The notes below the pieces were generated by a model. The model saw only the letters and a program-made list of their open reading frames with translations. It made no database searches and was not told the origin of the DNA. A stretch of 31,542 nucleotides of DNA, from IMG/VR virus record IMGVR_UViG_3300008113_000292, positions 1 to 31,542 of that record. The stretch is one strand, 5' to 3'. Positions 13,947 through 21,721 of the stretch are shown piece by piece (within the stretch, counting starts at the first letter, position 1; each line of letters starts with the position of its first letter). The DNA comes from a virus. The translations under genes were made by a program, and so were the position numbers.

Positions 13947-14207
13947 ATGAAGACAACGTTAACCGCACTACCTGCTGGTGCTGGTGTGTATCGAATTCCA
14001 TCGTTCAAGGTTGCAGGTGTAACCGTTCCGATGACTACAGCATTGTTCGTAGACAACCAATGGACACCATTTATTGACGGTGAAAACCTGCAACGAGAGT
14101 ATGCACGGCATGGCGTAAACCTATCGCTTCACCTGTGCATCGCAAACTACCTGCAACGGCAGAGTGTAAACCCATCGCTTCATATTGCTATTCAAGGAGA
14201 TAAGTAA
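13947..14207 (+). CDS. Hypothetical early protein, 86 aa
   Basis: First gene of the rightward operon, directly after the strong early promoter, with ribosome binding site AGGAGATAAGTA before the ATG. The N-terminal half looks like a small beta domain (ALPAGAGVYRIPSFKVAGVTVPMTTALFVDNQWTPF). The C-terminal half holds two similar peptides, GVNLSLHLCIA and SVNPSLHIAIQ, encoded by a nearly exact 17-nt repeat (GTAAACCYATCGCTTCA). No family recognised. The first gene after such a promoter often encodes a Cro-like, anti-repressor or host-takeover protein, but this one shows no helix-turn-helix. Confidence 0.7.
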   Translation: MKTTLTALPAGAGVYRIPSFKVAGVTVPMTTALFVDNQWTPFIDGENLQREYARHGVNLSLHLCIANYLQRQSVNPSLHIAIQGDK

Positions 14208-14692
14208 TGACAACATCGGAAACCATTGGGGCTATCGCCCCTGCTCTCATCAAGGCACAAAGCCAGATGCAGGGCATCATCAAGGAAGGCAAGAACCCAG
14301 CCTTCCGTAGTAAGTATGTAACCTTAGATTCCATCCTTGACACATTGCGCCCTATCCTTACATCTAACGGCTTGATGCTGACACAGGGTAGCCAGCAACC
14401 TGAGACCATGCAGGCAGTGACCGTAGAGTCTCGCATCATCCATACAAGCGGTGAGTGGATCGCAACCACCGTAACCATCCCGGTAACCAAGCCAGATGCT
14501 CACGGTCTGGGTTCAGCTCTTACTTACGGTCGGCGTTATTCCGTGTCCGCTCTGCTCGCTATATCGGCAGATGAGGATGATGATGCAAACGGAGCGGTAC
14601 AGGCTCAGGATGGCTACCGTAGAAGCCCACAGGGCAACATTGTTATTGATGAGCCAGTGAAACCAGCAACAGCAAGGCCGTTATCAAGATGA
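14207..14692 (+). CDS. erf: Erf-family single-strand annealing recombinase
   Basis: 161 residues. The pattern IGAIAPALIKAQSQMQ ... NPAFRSKYVTLDSILDTLRPILTSNGLML ... GSALTYGRRYSVSALLAISADEDDDAN is the ERF superfamily core; the GxxxTYxRRYxxxxLLxIxxDEDDD segment is its most distinctive part. These proteins coat single-stranded DNA and anneal complementary strands, here probably together with the SSB-like protein and the VRR-NUC nuclease for recombination-dependent replication. Its ribosome binding site region (AGGAGATAAGTA) is identical to that of the previous gene, and its ATG overlaps the previous stop (TAATG). Confidence 0.95.
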   Translation: MTTSETIGAIAPALIKAQSQMQGIIKEGKNPAFRSKYVTLDSILDTLRPILTSNGLMLTQGSQQPETMQAVTVESRIIHTSGEWIATTVTIPVTKPDAHGLGSALTYGRRYSVSALLAISADEDDDANGAVQAQDGYRRSPQGNIVIDEPVKPATARPLSR

Positions 14693-14907
14693 CATTCGGA
14701 CAGGTTTATCCACGGCTCTTTGAGGGTATGGCTATAAGGCGTAAGGCTTGGGAGTCTGGCAAGGTTGTCAGGCTCTCAGCCATCGGTGAAGACCACCTTG
14801 TCGTGCATCTGCCATCAGGTAATAGATACACATACTGCCCGCCTGTGATGGACTTATACGACAAGGCACAACAATGTGTTCGGGACGATTGGGAGGTAGT
14901 TCTATGA
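14689..14907 (+). CDS. Tad2-like / DUF2829-like protein D
   Basis: 72 residues, the most compact copy. MTFGQVYPRLFEGMAIRRKAW at the N-terminus and DDWEVVL at the very end give the full DUF2829 pattern, with strands between (KVVRLSAIGEDHLVVHL). It is expressed early, just after the annealing protein gene, which would suit an anti-defence protein needed soon after infection. It is coupled to its neighbours on both sides by ATGA overlaps. Function is inferred from the Tad2 family, whose characterised members sequester Thoeris signal molecules. Confidence 0.7.
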   Translation: MTFGQVYPRLFEGMAIRRKAWESGKVVRLSAIGEDHLVVHLPSGNRYTYCPPVMDLYDKAQQCVRDDWEVVL

Positions 14908-15128
14908 TTACAAAAGAAGACGCAGCGTTCCTGCTAAAGCGAGCCATGCAGTATGGCATGACATACACGGATGGCAAGTATGCAAACCATAAGCTGGTCA
15001 CGATGGATGATCGTGGGTACTGGGTCAAGCCAGCAGGCAAGAACCTTGATCAAGTGAACTTTGAGTATCGGTATGAAAGCGTGTACTGGCACAAGGGTAC
15101 ACCAGCAGATTTGATGGGAGGTAAGTGA
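14904..15128 (+). CDS. Hypothetical protein, 74 aa
   Basis: Unrecognised small protein: MITKEDAAFLLKRAMQYGMTYTDGKYANHK, then strands around a Tyr/Trp-rich C-terminal half (DRGYWVKPAG, YRYESVYWHKG). I chose ATG 14904 because it overlaps the stop of the Tad2-like gene (ATGA) and GGGAGG lies 7 nt upstream. A longer start at 14874 has no such support. It lies between the Tad2-like and Gam/Gp157-like genes. Confidence 0.68.
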   Translation: MITKEDAAFLLKRAMQYGMTYTDGKYANHKLVTMDDRGYWVKPAGKNLDQVNFEYRYESVYWHKGTPADLMGGK

Positions 15129-15697
15129 TGGGATTTGATGTAATAGATGGCGAGCTGTGGGACGATGAAACCGGCGAGTATGCTGGCCCCGCTTCCGGTT
15201 GGATCAAGGGTGACGAATCACCGGAAGACCTTGCGCTCCTGGTGATGCGTAAGCGTATGGACATTGAGGCAAGCATTGAAGCGGAAAAAGCCAAACTTGA
15301 CACCATCACAAACAACATCGTAAAGATGATCGGCAAGCATACTGCACGGCTTGAGTGGCTGGAACATCAGTACAACAGCCAGTTAGCAGAGTATGCAATG
15401 AGTCAGTTACCACGCAAGGCTGATGGGACGCTAAAGGGTAAGACTTGGACGTGTCCTTATGGTACTGTCGGCTTCCGCACAATTGCCCCTAAGGTCGCTG
15501 TAGAGGCTGAGGACGTGGCTTTGGAGTGGGCACGGAAGAACTGCCCAGCTGCAATCAAGTTGAAGGAATCCATCCTTGTAAGCCAACTTCCTGAGCCTAT
15601 CAAGGCCGCCATGCTTGAGCATCCAGCAGATGCAAAGAAGGCAGGCTTTGTGGTGCATGAGGAAACTCAGGCAGTCACCATCAAGACCATCGGATAG
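15128..15697 (+). CDS. Gam-like / Gp157-like protein (possible nuclease inhibitor or recombination accessory)
   Basis: 189 residues. Acidic N-terminus, a long helical segment (about 45-100: MRKRMDIEASIEAEKAKLDTI ... MIGKHTARLEWLEHQYNSQLAEY), then a strand pair and a helical C-terminal domain (KTWTCPYGTVGFRTIAPKV ... ALEWARKNCPAAIKLKESILVSQLPEPI). This layout resembles Mu Gam-type host-nuclease inhibitors and siphovirus Gp157 proteins, both of which stand next to annealing recombinases. I cannot decide between them. ATG 15128 overlaps the previous stop (TGATG) and has GGAGG 6 nt upstream. Last gene of the rightward operon. Confidence 0.7.
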   Translation: MGFDVIDGELWDDETGEYAGPASGWIKGDESPEDLALLVMRKRMDIEASIEAEKAKLDTITNNIVKMIGKHTARLEWLEHQYNSQLAEYAMSQLPRKADGTLKGKTWTCPYGTVGFRTIAPKVAVEAEDVALEWARKNCPAAIKLKESILVSQLPEPIKAAMLEHPADAKKAGFVVHEETQAVTIKTIG

Positions 15698-15735
15698 AAT
15701 ACAACCAGTATAAGAAAGGTCTCCAGAAAACCCGC

Positions 15736-15824
15736 TATACCAAAGACCACTGCAAGGTGTGCATCTGAGTAAGCACCCTCAGGCGAGATGCATAAGTAGC
15801 AGTGGTCTTTTTATGTCTGGTATA
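15736..15824 (+). ncRNA. Structured RNA element at the end of the early operon
   Basis: Nested perfect stems: TATACC(A) 15736-15742 with (T)GGTATA 15818-15824; AAAGACCACTGC 15742-15753 with GCAGTGGTCTTT 15799-15810; TGCATCT 15760-15766 with AGATGCA 15786-15792; and an alternative CTGAG/CTCAG hairpin inside. A T-run (15808-15812) follows the 12-bp stem, so it could act as a terminator, but the multi-level folding is more than a terminator needs. No coding potential seen. Whether it is a stable RNA is unknown. Confidence 0.5.
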
Positions 15825-15897
15825 ACTTGTGTGGCAGGAGCAATCCTGACTATGTTTGGAAACAACAACTAACTGGATTGTGCTTGGTAAGCGACAG

Positions 15898-15930
15898 AAA
15901 GACCCGGTCTAAAAAGCCGGGTCTTTTTGT
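15898..15930 (+). terminator. Rho-independent terminator between convergent operons
   Basis: AAAGACCCGG (15898-15907), 9-nt loop, CCGGGTCTTT (15917-15926) then TTTGT. It ends the rightward operon. The A-rich 5' side gives only a weak T-run for leftward transcripts from the lysis gene, so it may work in both directions. A further small stem, GTTCC/GGAAC at about 15940-15954, abuts the endolysin stop. Confidence 0.85.
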
Positions 15931-15954
15931 TAGTGGTTAGTTCCAAAATGGAAC

Positions 15955-16491
15955 CTACCAGTCTATGTTGACAAAACCGCCCATACTGCCAAGCTCACGC
16001 CATGCTCGTATCTTGCGGTAGACCCCATCGCCGTTACGCTCCACGCCGTCCTCATCATCCATCTCTGGACTCGTATTACCTTCAACCGTCTTGACACCCC
16101 AAGGAAATACACCGGTCACGATACCGATATGAGCAAGCCTGTTGAGTGGTGCAAACCAAAAGCAAATCAAATCACCGATGCGTACCTTGCTTGGGTCGAC
16201 TTCAGCATCCTTCACGCTCAACCAGTTCTTTGTCTTCCTTGCCCAGTTGCCGTGATCGGGACAGTATGCCGAGCGTGGCCAGTCTGCCGGGATGTCAAGG
16301 GCTAGGTCATGAGCCGCATTGCGCAACCGGTAAACAACAAAGGCAGCACACCAAGGGCTACCGGGTGGCACAGGTGGGATGGTCGAGGCTTGGTAGATTT
16401 CTACCGCCTTGCCTCTGTTGTCTCCAACTTCCTGCACACCGATGTTATCGATGGCTTCCTTAGCTGCTCTAAGTGCGATAGGTCTACTCAT
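15955..16491 (-). CDS. CHAP-domain endolysin
   Basis: 178 residues, a single CHAP-type catalytic domain. Catalytic Cys48 sits in GSPWCAAFVVYRLR, the histidine in RLAHIGIVTGV (His121), and the third residue in VEGNTS (about 137-140); VRIGDLICFWFA is the typical strand before it. It would cut peptidoglycan as an amidase or endopeptidase to release progeny. There is no signal peptide and no separate wall-binding domain, so it needs a holin. ATG 16491 has AAAGGA about 10 nt upstream. Last gene of the late leftward transcript. Confidence 0.9.
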   Translation of the reverse strand: MSRPIALRAAKEAIDNIGVQEVGDNRGKAVEIYQASTIPPVPPGSPWCAAFVVYRLRNAAHDLALDIPADWPRSAYCPDHGNWARKTKNWLSVKDAEVDPSKVRIGDLICFWFAPLNRLAHIGIVTGVFPWGVKTVEGNTSPEMDDEDGVERNGDGVYRKIRAWRELGSMGGFVNIDW

Positions 16492-16531
16492 AGTGATATA
16501 TTCCTTTTGTCAGTCCTTATCTCCCTGACTA

Positions 16532-16568
16532 GGTGGGCGGTCTCCCAACTGCATCTTCGCCGCCCACC
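16532..16568 (-). other. Hairpin between tail and endolysin genes
   Basis: A 9-bp perfect stem, GGTGGGCGG with CCGCCCACC, and a 19-nt loop, placed 12 nt after the tail protein stop. No T-run follows, so it may protect mRNA ends or cause partial termination, lowering endolysin expression. Confidence 0.5.
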
Positions 16569-16580
16569 GGCCCTTTTTCC

Positions 16581-18560
16581 TTACGACCAAGTCTCCCCAT
16601 CATCGATTGATGATATTTGGATTAGACTGTTCCCACCATCACGGTAGTAGGCGTACCAAGTGCCAAGCCTCCAAGCAATCGCCGTTTTACCCTGATTGAC
16701 ACCACCAGAGATAATCACACTACCGGCAGTGATTACGTTCCCCTGTGGGTCGTAGATGACCCTGTAGAGGTCTCCTGAGTGGTGGTACAAAACGATGCGC
16801 TTACCCATTGGGTTGATTGCCACCGAGGCATCATCTCCCGCTCCTGTTACTGTTACTGCCACGCTGACATTCACCCCCTCATCATCTGTGTAATACGATT
16901 TGATATCGTTTGCTGAACCATCAACCACGATATAAAGCCTACCGATTGCACTGGTCGGATCGTATGCAATGTGAACACATGAAGCATCCGTAATGCTCGT
17001 GGTTGTCATTGTCCAGTTTGAACCGTTAGGGCCATCAGCAAAGTGCAGATTGACAGCTCCAGACTCAACCACCGCATAACACATTCTTTGGTTAGGTGCG
17101 ACATCCAGAGATACACAAGTTCCTGCAAGCTCCTGTTCACGGAACCAAGAGCGGAAGCGGTGCGATGTGTGAAGCGGTAAAAGTCCTATGACATCGGTGC
17201 TGTACTTGACGTTGTGGTTACTTTCACCAAGCCCCCAGGGAGTGGAGGTGTAGTAACGCCCCTCGGCATCTATCGTTGAATCTGTACCCCGGTTCGCGTT
17301 GGTGCTGGCTAGTTCTAAGTCAACCGTACCGGTTGCCATCGGGTCTCCCGCATTGTCAAGCAAAGCACCATGTGCAATGCCACGGAGCAATGAACCAGCA
17401 GGTAGGTAGAGCGCAGCATCCGTACCGCCGTTGACATCGAAAGGGTCATAAAGGTCAGGTGGGAAGTTACCGTTAATGCGATCAAAGAGCGTCTGCGCAG
17501 TAATGGTTCCAGCCGCTATCTGATGCCCGTATGCAAAGTCTGTACCGCTTGTGGCGTTAGGCGTGGCAAGGATACCGCCACCGCGTAACCATGTTGAATA
17601 GCCGGTAACCCCATTCAGGAAACAATCCCTGAGCGGTGGTTGTGTAGCGGAACAGGTAGCACCAGCGGGATAGGCTACAGAGTTTGTTGCAGTCCAACCC
17701 GGATGCCGGACAATGGAGTTATCGGATGCGTTTATCTGCCCTGCCAACTCGCTGATTGTTACAGGGTCAACGCTGTACGAGGTCACCCCGGTCTCGCCTC
17801 CTACCGTCATCTGCCACCAGACATCTGATTCTTCTTCGGTGCGTCCGTCCCTATCCTGTTGCCAGAATCTTCTACCGTAGTAGTAGGTGGTTGTGTCTAC
17901 CTCTGCAACAATGGCAGGAGTGATGCGCTGGAACTGAGCGGTAAAAGAATCAGGGACGTAAGTAGAATCTGTGTTGGTGTACTTGAGCGTGGTTGTACCG
18001 ATGTCAACCAGCCCGCTCGATACCCGTAAACGCTGACAGGATGTGATGCCCCAGTATGCCGAATCTACAGATTCAGACCCTGCGTAGCTGCTGGATGCCG
18101 TGTTCTTTCGTGGGTACGGATTATCCTTGTCATCGGTTGCCGGTAATGCACCAAGGCTGTGGATGTCAGGGGAGCAAAGGTCAATGGTAACAGTACTGTA
18201 TGAGGTCGTAGGAGCCACAACCTGCCATCTTTTGGTGTTACCGTGGTAATCGGTCAGTTCGATATAGCCGCTCTGGTTTGTGCCTGATTGCGCCTTGATT
18301 TGGATGTCTAGATATCTGTAGCCCGACATCCCTTCGTAAGGTGCATATAGCCGGTCGTTACCTGTACCGCTGATGCTTCGGTTGTTAGTCTCGGAAATGC
18401 TCCAGCCATTGAAGCGGAAGCCACGGAACAACACCCGGTTGTCTGTGCTTGAGTCTCCGTTTGTCGTTAGCCCGCTTCCTGATAGTTCGGCAGATATCCA
18501 TGTTGGGACATCATTGGCTGATGTTGTGAGCGTGTTGCTTCCGTACGTCGGGTCGGTCAA
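16581..18560 (-). CDS. Distal tail / receptor-binding protein, 3' part of a frame split by TAA
   Basis: 659 residues from TTG 18560, but coding-like sequence is open up to the TAA at 18618-18620, in the same frame as the upstream 296-aa gene. The protein is rich in Ser, Thr, Gly and Asn. The last about 200 residues look like a BNR/sialidase-type propeller: NLHFADGPNGSNWTM, IAYDPTSAIGRLYIVVDG, YTDDEGVNVSV and a terminal Asp-box SSIDDGETWS. Such repeats occur in tail proteins that bind or cut glycans. The TTG has no Shine-Dalgarno sequence, so this piece probably depends on readthrough, or the split is a mutation or sequencing error. No catalytic residues could be assigned. Confidence 0.72.
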   Translation of the reverse strand: MTDPTYGSNTLTTSANDVPTWISAELSGSGLTTNGDSSTDNRVLFRGFRFNGWSISETNNRSISGTGNDRLYAPYEGMSGYRYLDIQIKAQSGTNQSGYIELTDYHGNTKRWQVVAPTTSYSTVTIDLCSPDIHSLGALPATDDKDNPYPRKNTASSSYAGSESVDSAYWGITSCQRLRVSSGLVDIGTTTLKYTNTDSTYVPDSFTAQFQRITPAIVAEVDTTTYYYGRRFWQQDRDGRTEEESDVWWQMTVGGETGVTSYSVDPVTISELAGQINASDNSIVRHPGWTATNSVAYPAGATCSATQPPLRDCFLNGVTGYSTWLRGGGILATPNATSGTDFAYGHQIAAGTITAQTLFDRINGNFPPDLYDPFDVNGGTDAALYLPAGSLLRGIAHGALLDNAGDPMATGTVDLELASTNANRGTDSTIDAEGRYYTSTPWGLGESNHNVKYSTDVIGLLPLHTSHRFRSWFREQELAGTCVSLDVAPNQRMCYAVVESGAVNLHFADGPNGSNWTMTTTSITDASCVHIAYDPTSAIGRLYIVVDGSANDIKSYYTDDEGVNVSVAVTVTGAGDDASVAINPMGKRIVLYHHSGDLYRVIYDPQGNVITAGSVIISGGVNQGKTAIAWRLGTWYAYYRDGGNSLIQISSIDDGETWS

Positions 18561-18617
18561 TACCGTGGTCGTGCTGTAGTTTACAAAGGTATCTGACGCA
18601 CCATAACTGCCACCGGA

Positions 18618-19508
18618 TTAACCAACCGTACGGGTTCCACCATCGTAGCCGGTAACAACCACGTTGAGGGCATCGGGATACGCTCCATCCCATGCTCGAA
18701 TCCTGCCAGCAATAACGACGTTGCGATCCAGACAGGATGATGTGCTGATGGTTCCAGATGCCGTGCTAACAATACCGAATGCATCGGTTTCACCTAAGAC
18801 ACTTAGGCTCCATTCCGTGGCAGATTGATTGTGGAAAGTGTGAGCATGGGTAATGTCATGCACTGCCACGGTGTTGACCTTCACAAGGCTTACCGCAAAG
18901 TCGTGCCGTACATCTCCGCTTGAGAATCCAGATGCACTTAGGGTTGCCGTGTAGTCGGCATTCCTTCTTGATGTTGCGGCAGCTGACACGCTAACAGAGG
19001 AACCACCAGCAGATAGGCTACAAGCCGCTGTGCTGCTCGTAGTGGTGCGTTCGTACCATGTGTAGCCTGTTAGGCTAGGAAACCTTGTTGGTGCGCTAGA
19101 TGATGAAAAAGAATCCTCGGCAATATCCCAAAGCTTGTCAACGCCAACCGATGCGGTGAAAGTACCGGCACAGGTTACGCTTACATCTTTGTACGTGGTG
19201 GCTCCGGTCTCACTACCGGATGCCAGCACGACATAAGAACTATTGGATGAACCATGCCCGTTGTTGACCGTGATGTTTGCTCTGAGTTCCCAAGTCCATG
19301 CAGAACCTGGAGAAGGTGCGACCACTGTACTTACGATGGCAAGCGATGCGCTAAAGCCTAGATGCCCGCCAAAGGTGAAGTTTGTAAAGTGTGTATCGTA
19401 GTCAGGCTCAAGCGGTTGTGTAGCGAAAGGATTCCATATACGCACCTGAACGTTCTGGGTGTGGCTCATTGTGAGCGTGGCAGCTCTTGTGCCGTCTATG
19501 TATGCCAT
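18618..19508 (-). CDS. Tail protein, 5' part of a frame split by TAA
   Basis: 296 residues, almost entirely beta-type sequence rich in Ser, Thr and Ala (ACSLSAGGSSVSVSAAATSRR, SVSVSAA). No named family. ATG 19508 overlaps the tail hub stop (TAATG). It ends GYDGGTRTVG-TAA, and the same frame continues without ATG or GTG as SGGSYGASDTFVNYSTTTV into the 659-aa protein. Read together the two pieces would make a tail protein of about 975 residues. Position after the tail hub gene fits a tail-tip or fibre component. Confidence 0.72.
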   Translation of the reverse strand: MAYIDGTRAATLTMSHTQNVQVRIWNPFATQPLEPDYDTHFTNFTFGGHLGFSASLAIVSTVVAPSPGSAWTWELRANITVNNGHGSSNSSYVVLASGSETGATTYKDVSVTCAGTFTASVGVDKLWDIAEDSFSSSSAPTRFPSLTGYTWYERTTTSSTAACSLSAGGSSVSVSAAATSRRNADYTATLSASGFSSGDVRHDFAVSLVKVNTVAVHDITHAHTFHNQSATEWSLSVLGETDAFGIVSTASGTISTSSCLDRNVVIAGRIRAWDGAYPDALNVVVTGYDGGTRTVG

Positions 19509-21721
19509 TAGATCTTCTGCCCACGGTAGACCGCTTTGCGCACTGAGAAGCCTGATGTTTGCTCGGTTACAAAGTCAATGGTCGGAATACCGATAATGCG
19601 GTAATCACCCTTTGTCGTTGTGCCGTCAGGCTCCATAATACGAACCACATCACCAAGCCATAACGGCCTGTTGTTGGATGACAGAACCAAGAAGTCAGAC
19701 TCCCACTCAATCAGAATGCGTCCGGTAGTCAAGCGGTCATAAAGAATGTCGCAAGCCGCATCAACTGCCGCTTGAGTCGTTAGTGTTGGGTCTCTTAGCT
19801 GATACGGTACAGGTCGCCCCCTCCAGTTGTACGGTCTGCTGGCAGGTGCTGTGCTTGCAGTCTCTGCCGCTGTGTCTACCAATGATTTCGTGATGAATAA
19901 GCCGGTCGCTGGGTCTTGCCCGACAACCTGCACCTGTGTGGCTTCTGGGGTCTCGTAGTGGCTTGACATGGCACGTACAACACGCTTAGGGCGTAGTACT
20001 TCTGGAACACTTGCCGTGGTTGCCGCAGCGATGCTCTGGTACAGCGTTATAGCAGGAGTGGTTGTAGCAAGTGCCGGGTCAATCCAAACGTAGGAATAAC
20101 CACTGGTTGTCGGCATCCATCCTGTGATGTAGTTTGCGGCATAGTCATTCTTGAGCTTATCGATGTAACCACCGACGGTGTCAAAGAAGTCAGGAGCCAA
20201 AGCGTACTGCCCTTTAGAGATGTTAGGGCTGTATGGCAAGTCAAGTGCTGGACTATCACCAGCAAAGTAAGGCCCAGATGCATCCGGATACCCTGCAATA
20301 TCCATGAGATCCAGCAAGGCATTCACAAACAGCAGACCATCGTACGGGTAAGACTCAACGATGTAGGCAAGGTCAAAGTCACGGGTACGGTCTTGACCAG
20401 CATAAACAAAGACCGACCAATCCCTAGTAGTATCGCCTTGCTCGTAAGTAATCTCCGGAGGTGTTAGAGTTCCTCTGAAAATGTCAATCTCTGCCGGTGT
20501 TGGTGTAGCACCATCCGTAAGCGCAATCCGGATAGGGCGGTCTGATGTTATCTGCGGCTGGTCTACACCTGCATCCGTAATCGGTTTCCGTCTGGTTGTA
20601 AGGCTACAAGTAGCCCTTCCATCATCATCTACGCTGATGCTTAGGCGTTCAACATCGCAGGTGATGTCTACCGGATCATCAGCCGTTGAACCTGCCTCAG
20701 GCTGGTAGACCAAGTCCACCTCATAGAATCCATATGTCGCTGCACCCGTTGCACTTGTAAGGCTAACCTTTGCCCGTACGGAAGTTATGACACCGTTAGG
20801 CGTGTATGCCGTTAGGTCATCCTTCACCACGCTGTAGGAAGCGGATGCAGTGCCTGTACCTATCTGGTCGTATGCATAAGTACTTGTGAAGGTTGCCCCC
20901 GTAGGCGGTGCATAGCGCAACTTCTTTACCGGTGATACTGCATAACCACTGGTAGCAAACTGTAGTTTTGCCAACTGTACGGAAGCCTGCCCCGCTGGAA
21001 CCAACCAAGAGAAAGCGGCGGCAGGCGTGATTGTGTTGCTGGTCAATGCCGATAGGTCACCAAAGACATGGCTAAAAGATAAACCGTTAGATGCCACCAC
21101 TACAAGCTCACGCCTACGGCAGGGAATCATCATAATGGTGATGAACTGGCTATTGATGGAGTTTGTACCAACGGCTCCCGCTTGCGGTGCAATGTTGGAA
21201 TCGTTGCGCGTGTAACTTCCAACCAGCGTCCCGCTCTTGTATACCTGTGCGCTTCCATTTGCCCCAAACCAGACCTCTACAGAGCCAGCCGAACCAACAC
21301 CCCATCCAGCCTTTAGAATCACCGTATCGTCGGAATCCTTGAGACCCGGAACATAGACCGACAGGTAAGCGGATTGGTTAGCACTCCAGGCTGTCGTGAG
21401 CGTAGCCCGTTCTGTCACATTCAATGACTGAAGGTAGTAATCTCCGGATGCTTTTATCTGCATCTGCTTCCATGATGCTGGAGTGGTTAACGTATAGTCG
21501 GTCTTCTGGAATCTTGCATAGTTTCCAGCGTAGGTTGTACGCCATGCTGCCGTAGTAGGAAGCGGAGCAAGCATCAAGGTTAGGGTAGTAGGGTCAAGCC
21601 ATACACCGCTACTCTTGGCCATGTCCCATGTCGTACCATCAGCTGCAACAACCAAGCGTCCTAACTGTGGGCGTGGTTCTGGGCAGTCTACTTCAATCAA
21701 TAGTGGCCAAGCGTTTGCCAT
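19508..21721 (-). CDS. Tail hub / tail-tip protein with lectin-like N-terminal domain
   Basis: 737 residues. Residues about 85-270 resemble a concanavalin/LamG-like jelly roll (YLSVYVPGLKDSDDTVILKAG, VEVWFGANGSAQVYKSGTLVGSYTR). From about 390 the sequence takes on features of gp27-like hub proteins: DVERLSISVDDDGRATCSLTTRR, a VFVYAGQDRTRDF strand, an LLFVNALLDLMDIAGY helix, and PLWLGDVVRIMEPDG near the end. The gene follows the tape measure gene (TGATG overlap), where siphoviruses encode the distal tail and hub proteins that close the tube and carry the receptor-binding parts. The fold assignments are by pattern and need profile searches. Confidence 0.72.
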   Translation of the reverse strand: MANAWPLLIEVDCPEPRPQLGRLVVAADGTTWDMAKSSGVWLDPTTLTLMLAPLPTTAAWRTTYAGNYARFQKTDYTLTTPASWKQMQIKASGDYYLQSLNVTERATLTTAWSANQSAYLSVYVPGLKDSDDTVILKAGWGVGSAGSVEVWFGANGSAQVYKSGTLVGSYTRNDSNIAPQAGAVGTNSINSQFITIMMIPCRRRELVVVASNGLSFSHVFGDLSALTSNTITPAAAFSWLVPAGQASVQLAKLQFATSGYAVSPVKKLRYAPPTGATFTSTYAYDQIGTGTASASYSVVKDDLTAYTPNGVITSVRAKVSLTSATGAATYGFYEVDLVYQPEAGSTADDPVDITCDVERLSISVDDDGRATCSLTTRRKPITDAGVDQPQITSDRPIRIALTDGATPTPAEIDIFRGTLTPPEITYEQGDTTRDWSVFVYAGQDRTRDFDLAYIVESYPYDGLLFVNALLDLMDIAGYPDASGPYFAGDSPALDLPYSPNISKGQYALAPDFFDTVGGYIDKLKNDYAANYITGWMPTTSGYSYVWIDPALATTTPAITLYQSIAAATTASVPEVLRPKRVVRAMSSHYETPEATQVQVVGQDPATGLFITKSLVDTAAETASTAPASRPYNWRGRPVPYQLRDPTLTTQAAVDAACDILYDRLTTGRILIEWESDFLVLSSNNRPLWLGDVVRIMEPDGTTTKGDYRIIGIPTIDFVTEQTSGFSVRKAVYRGQKI

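Noticed and set aside
15698-15860. A tRNA gene in the structured gap
   Set aside because: The stems do not form a cloverleaf, and I find no T-loop (GTTCRANYC) or anticodon arm in the right places.
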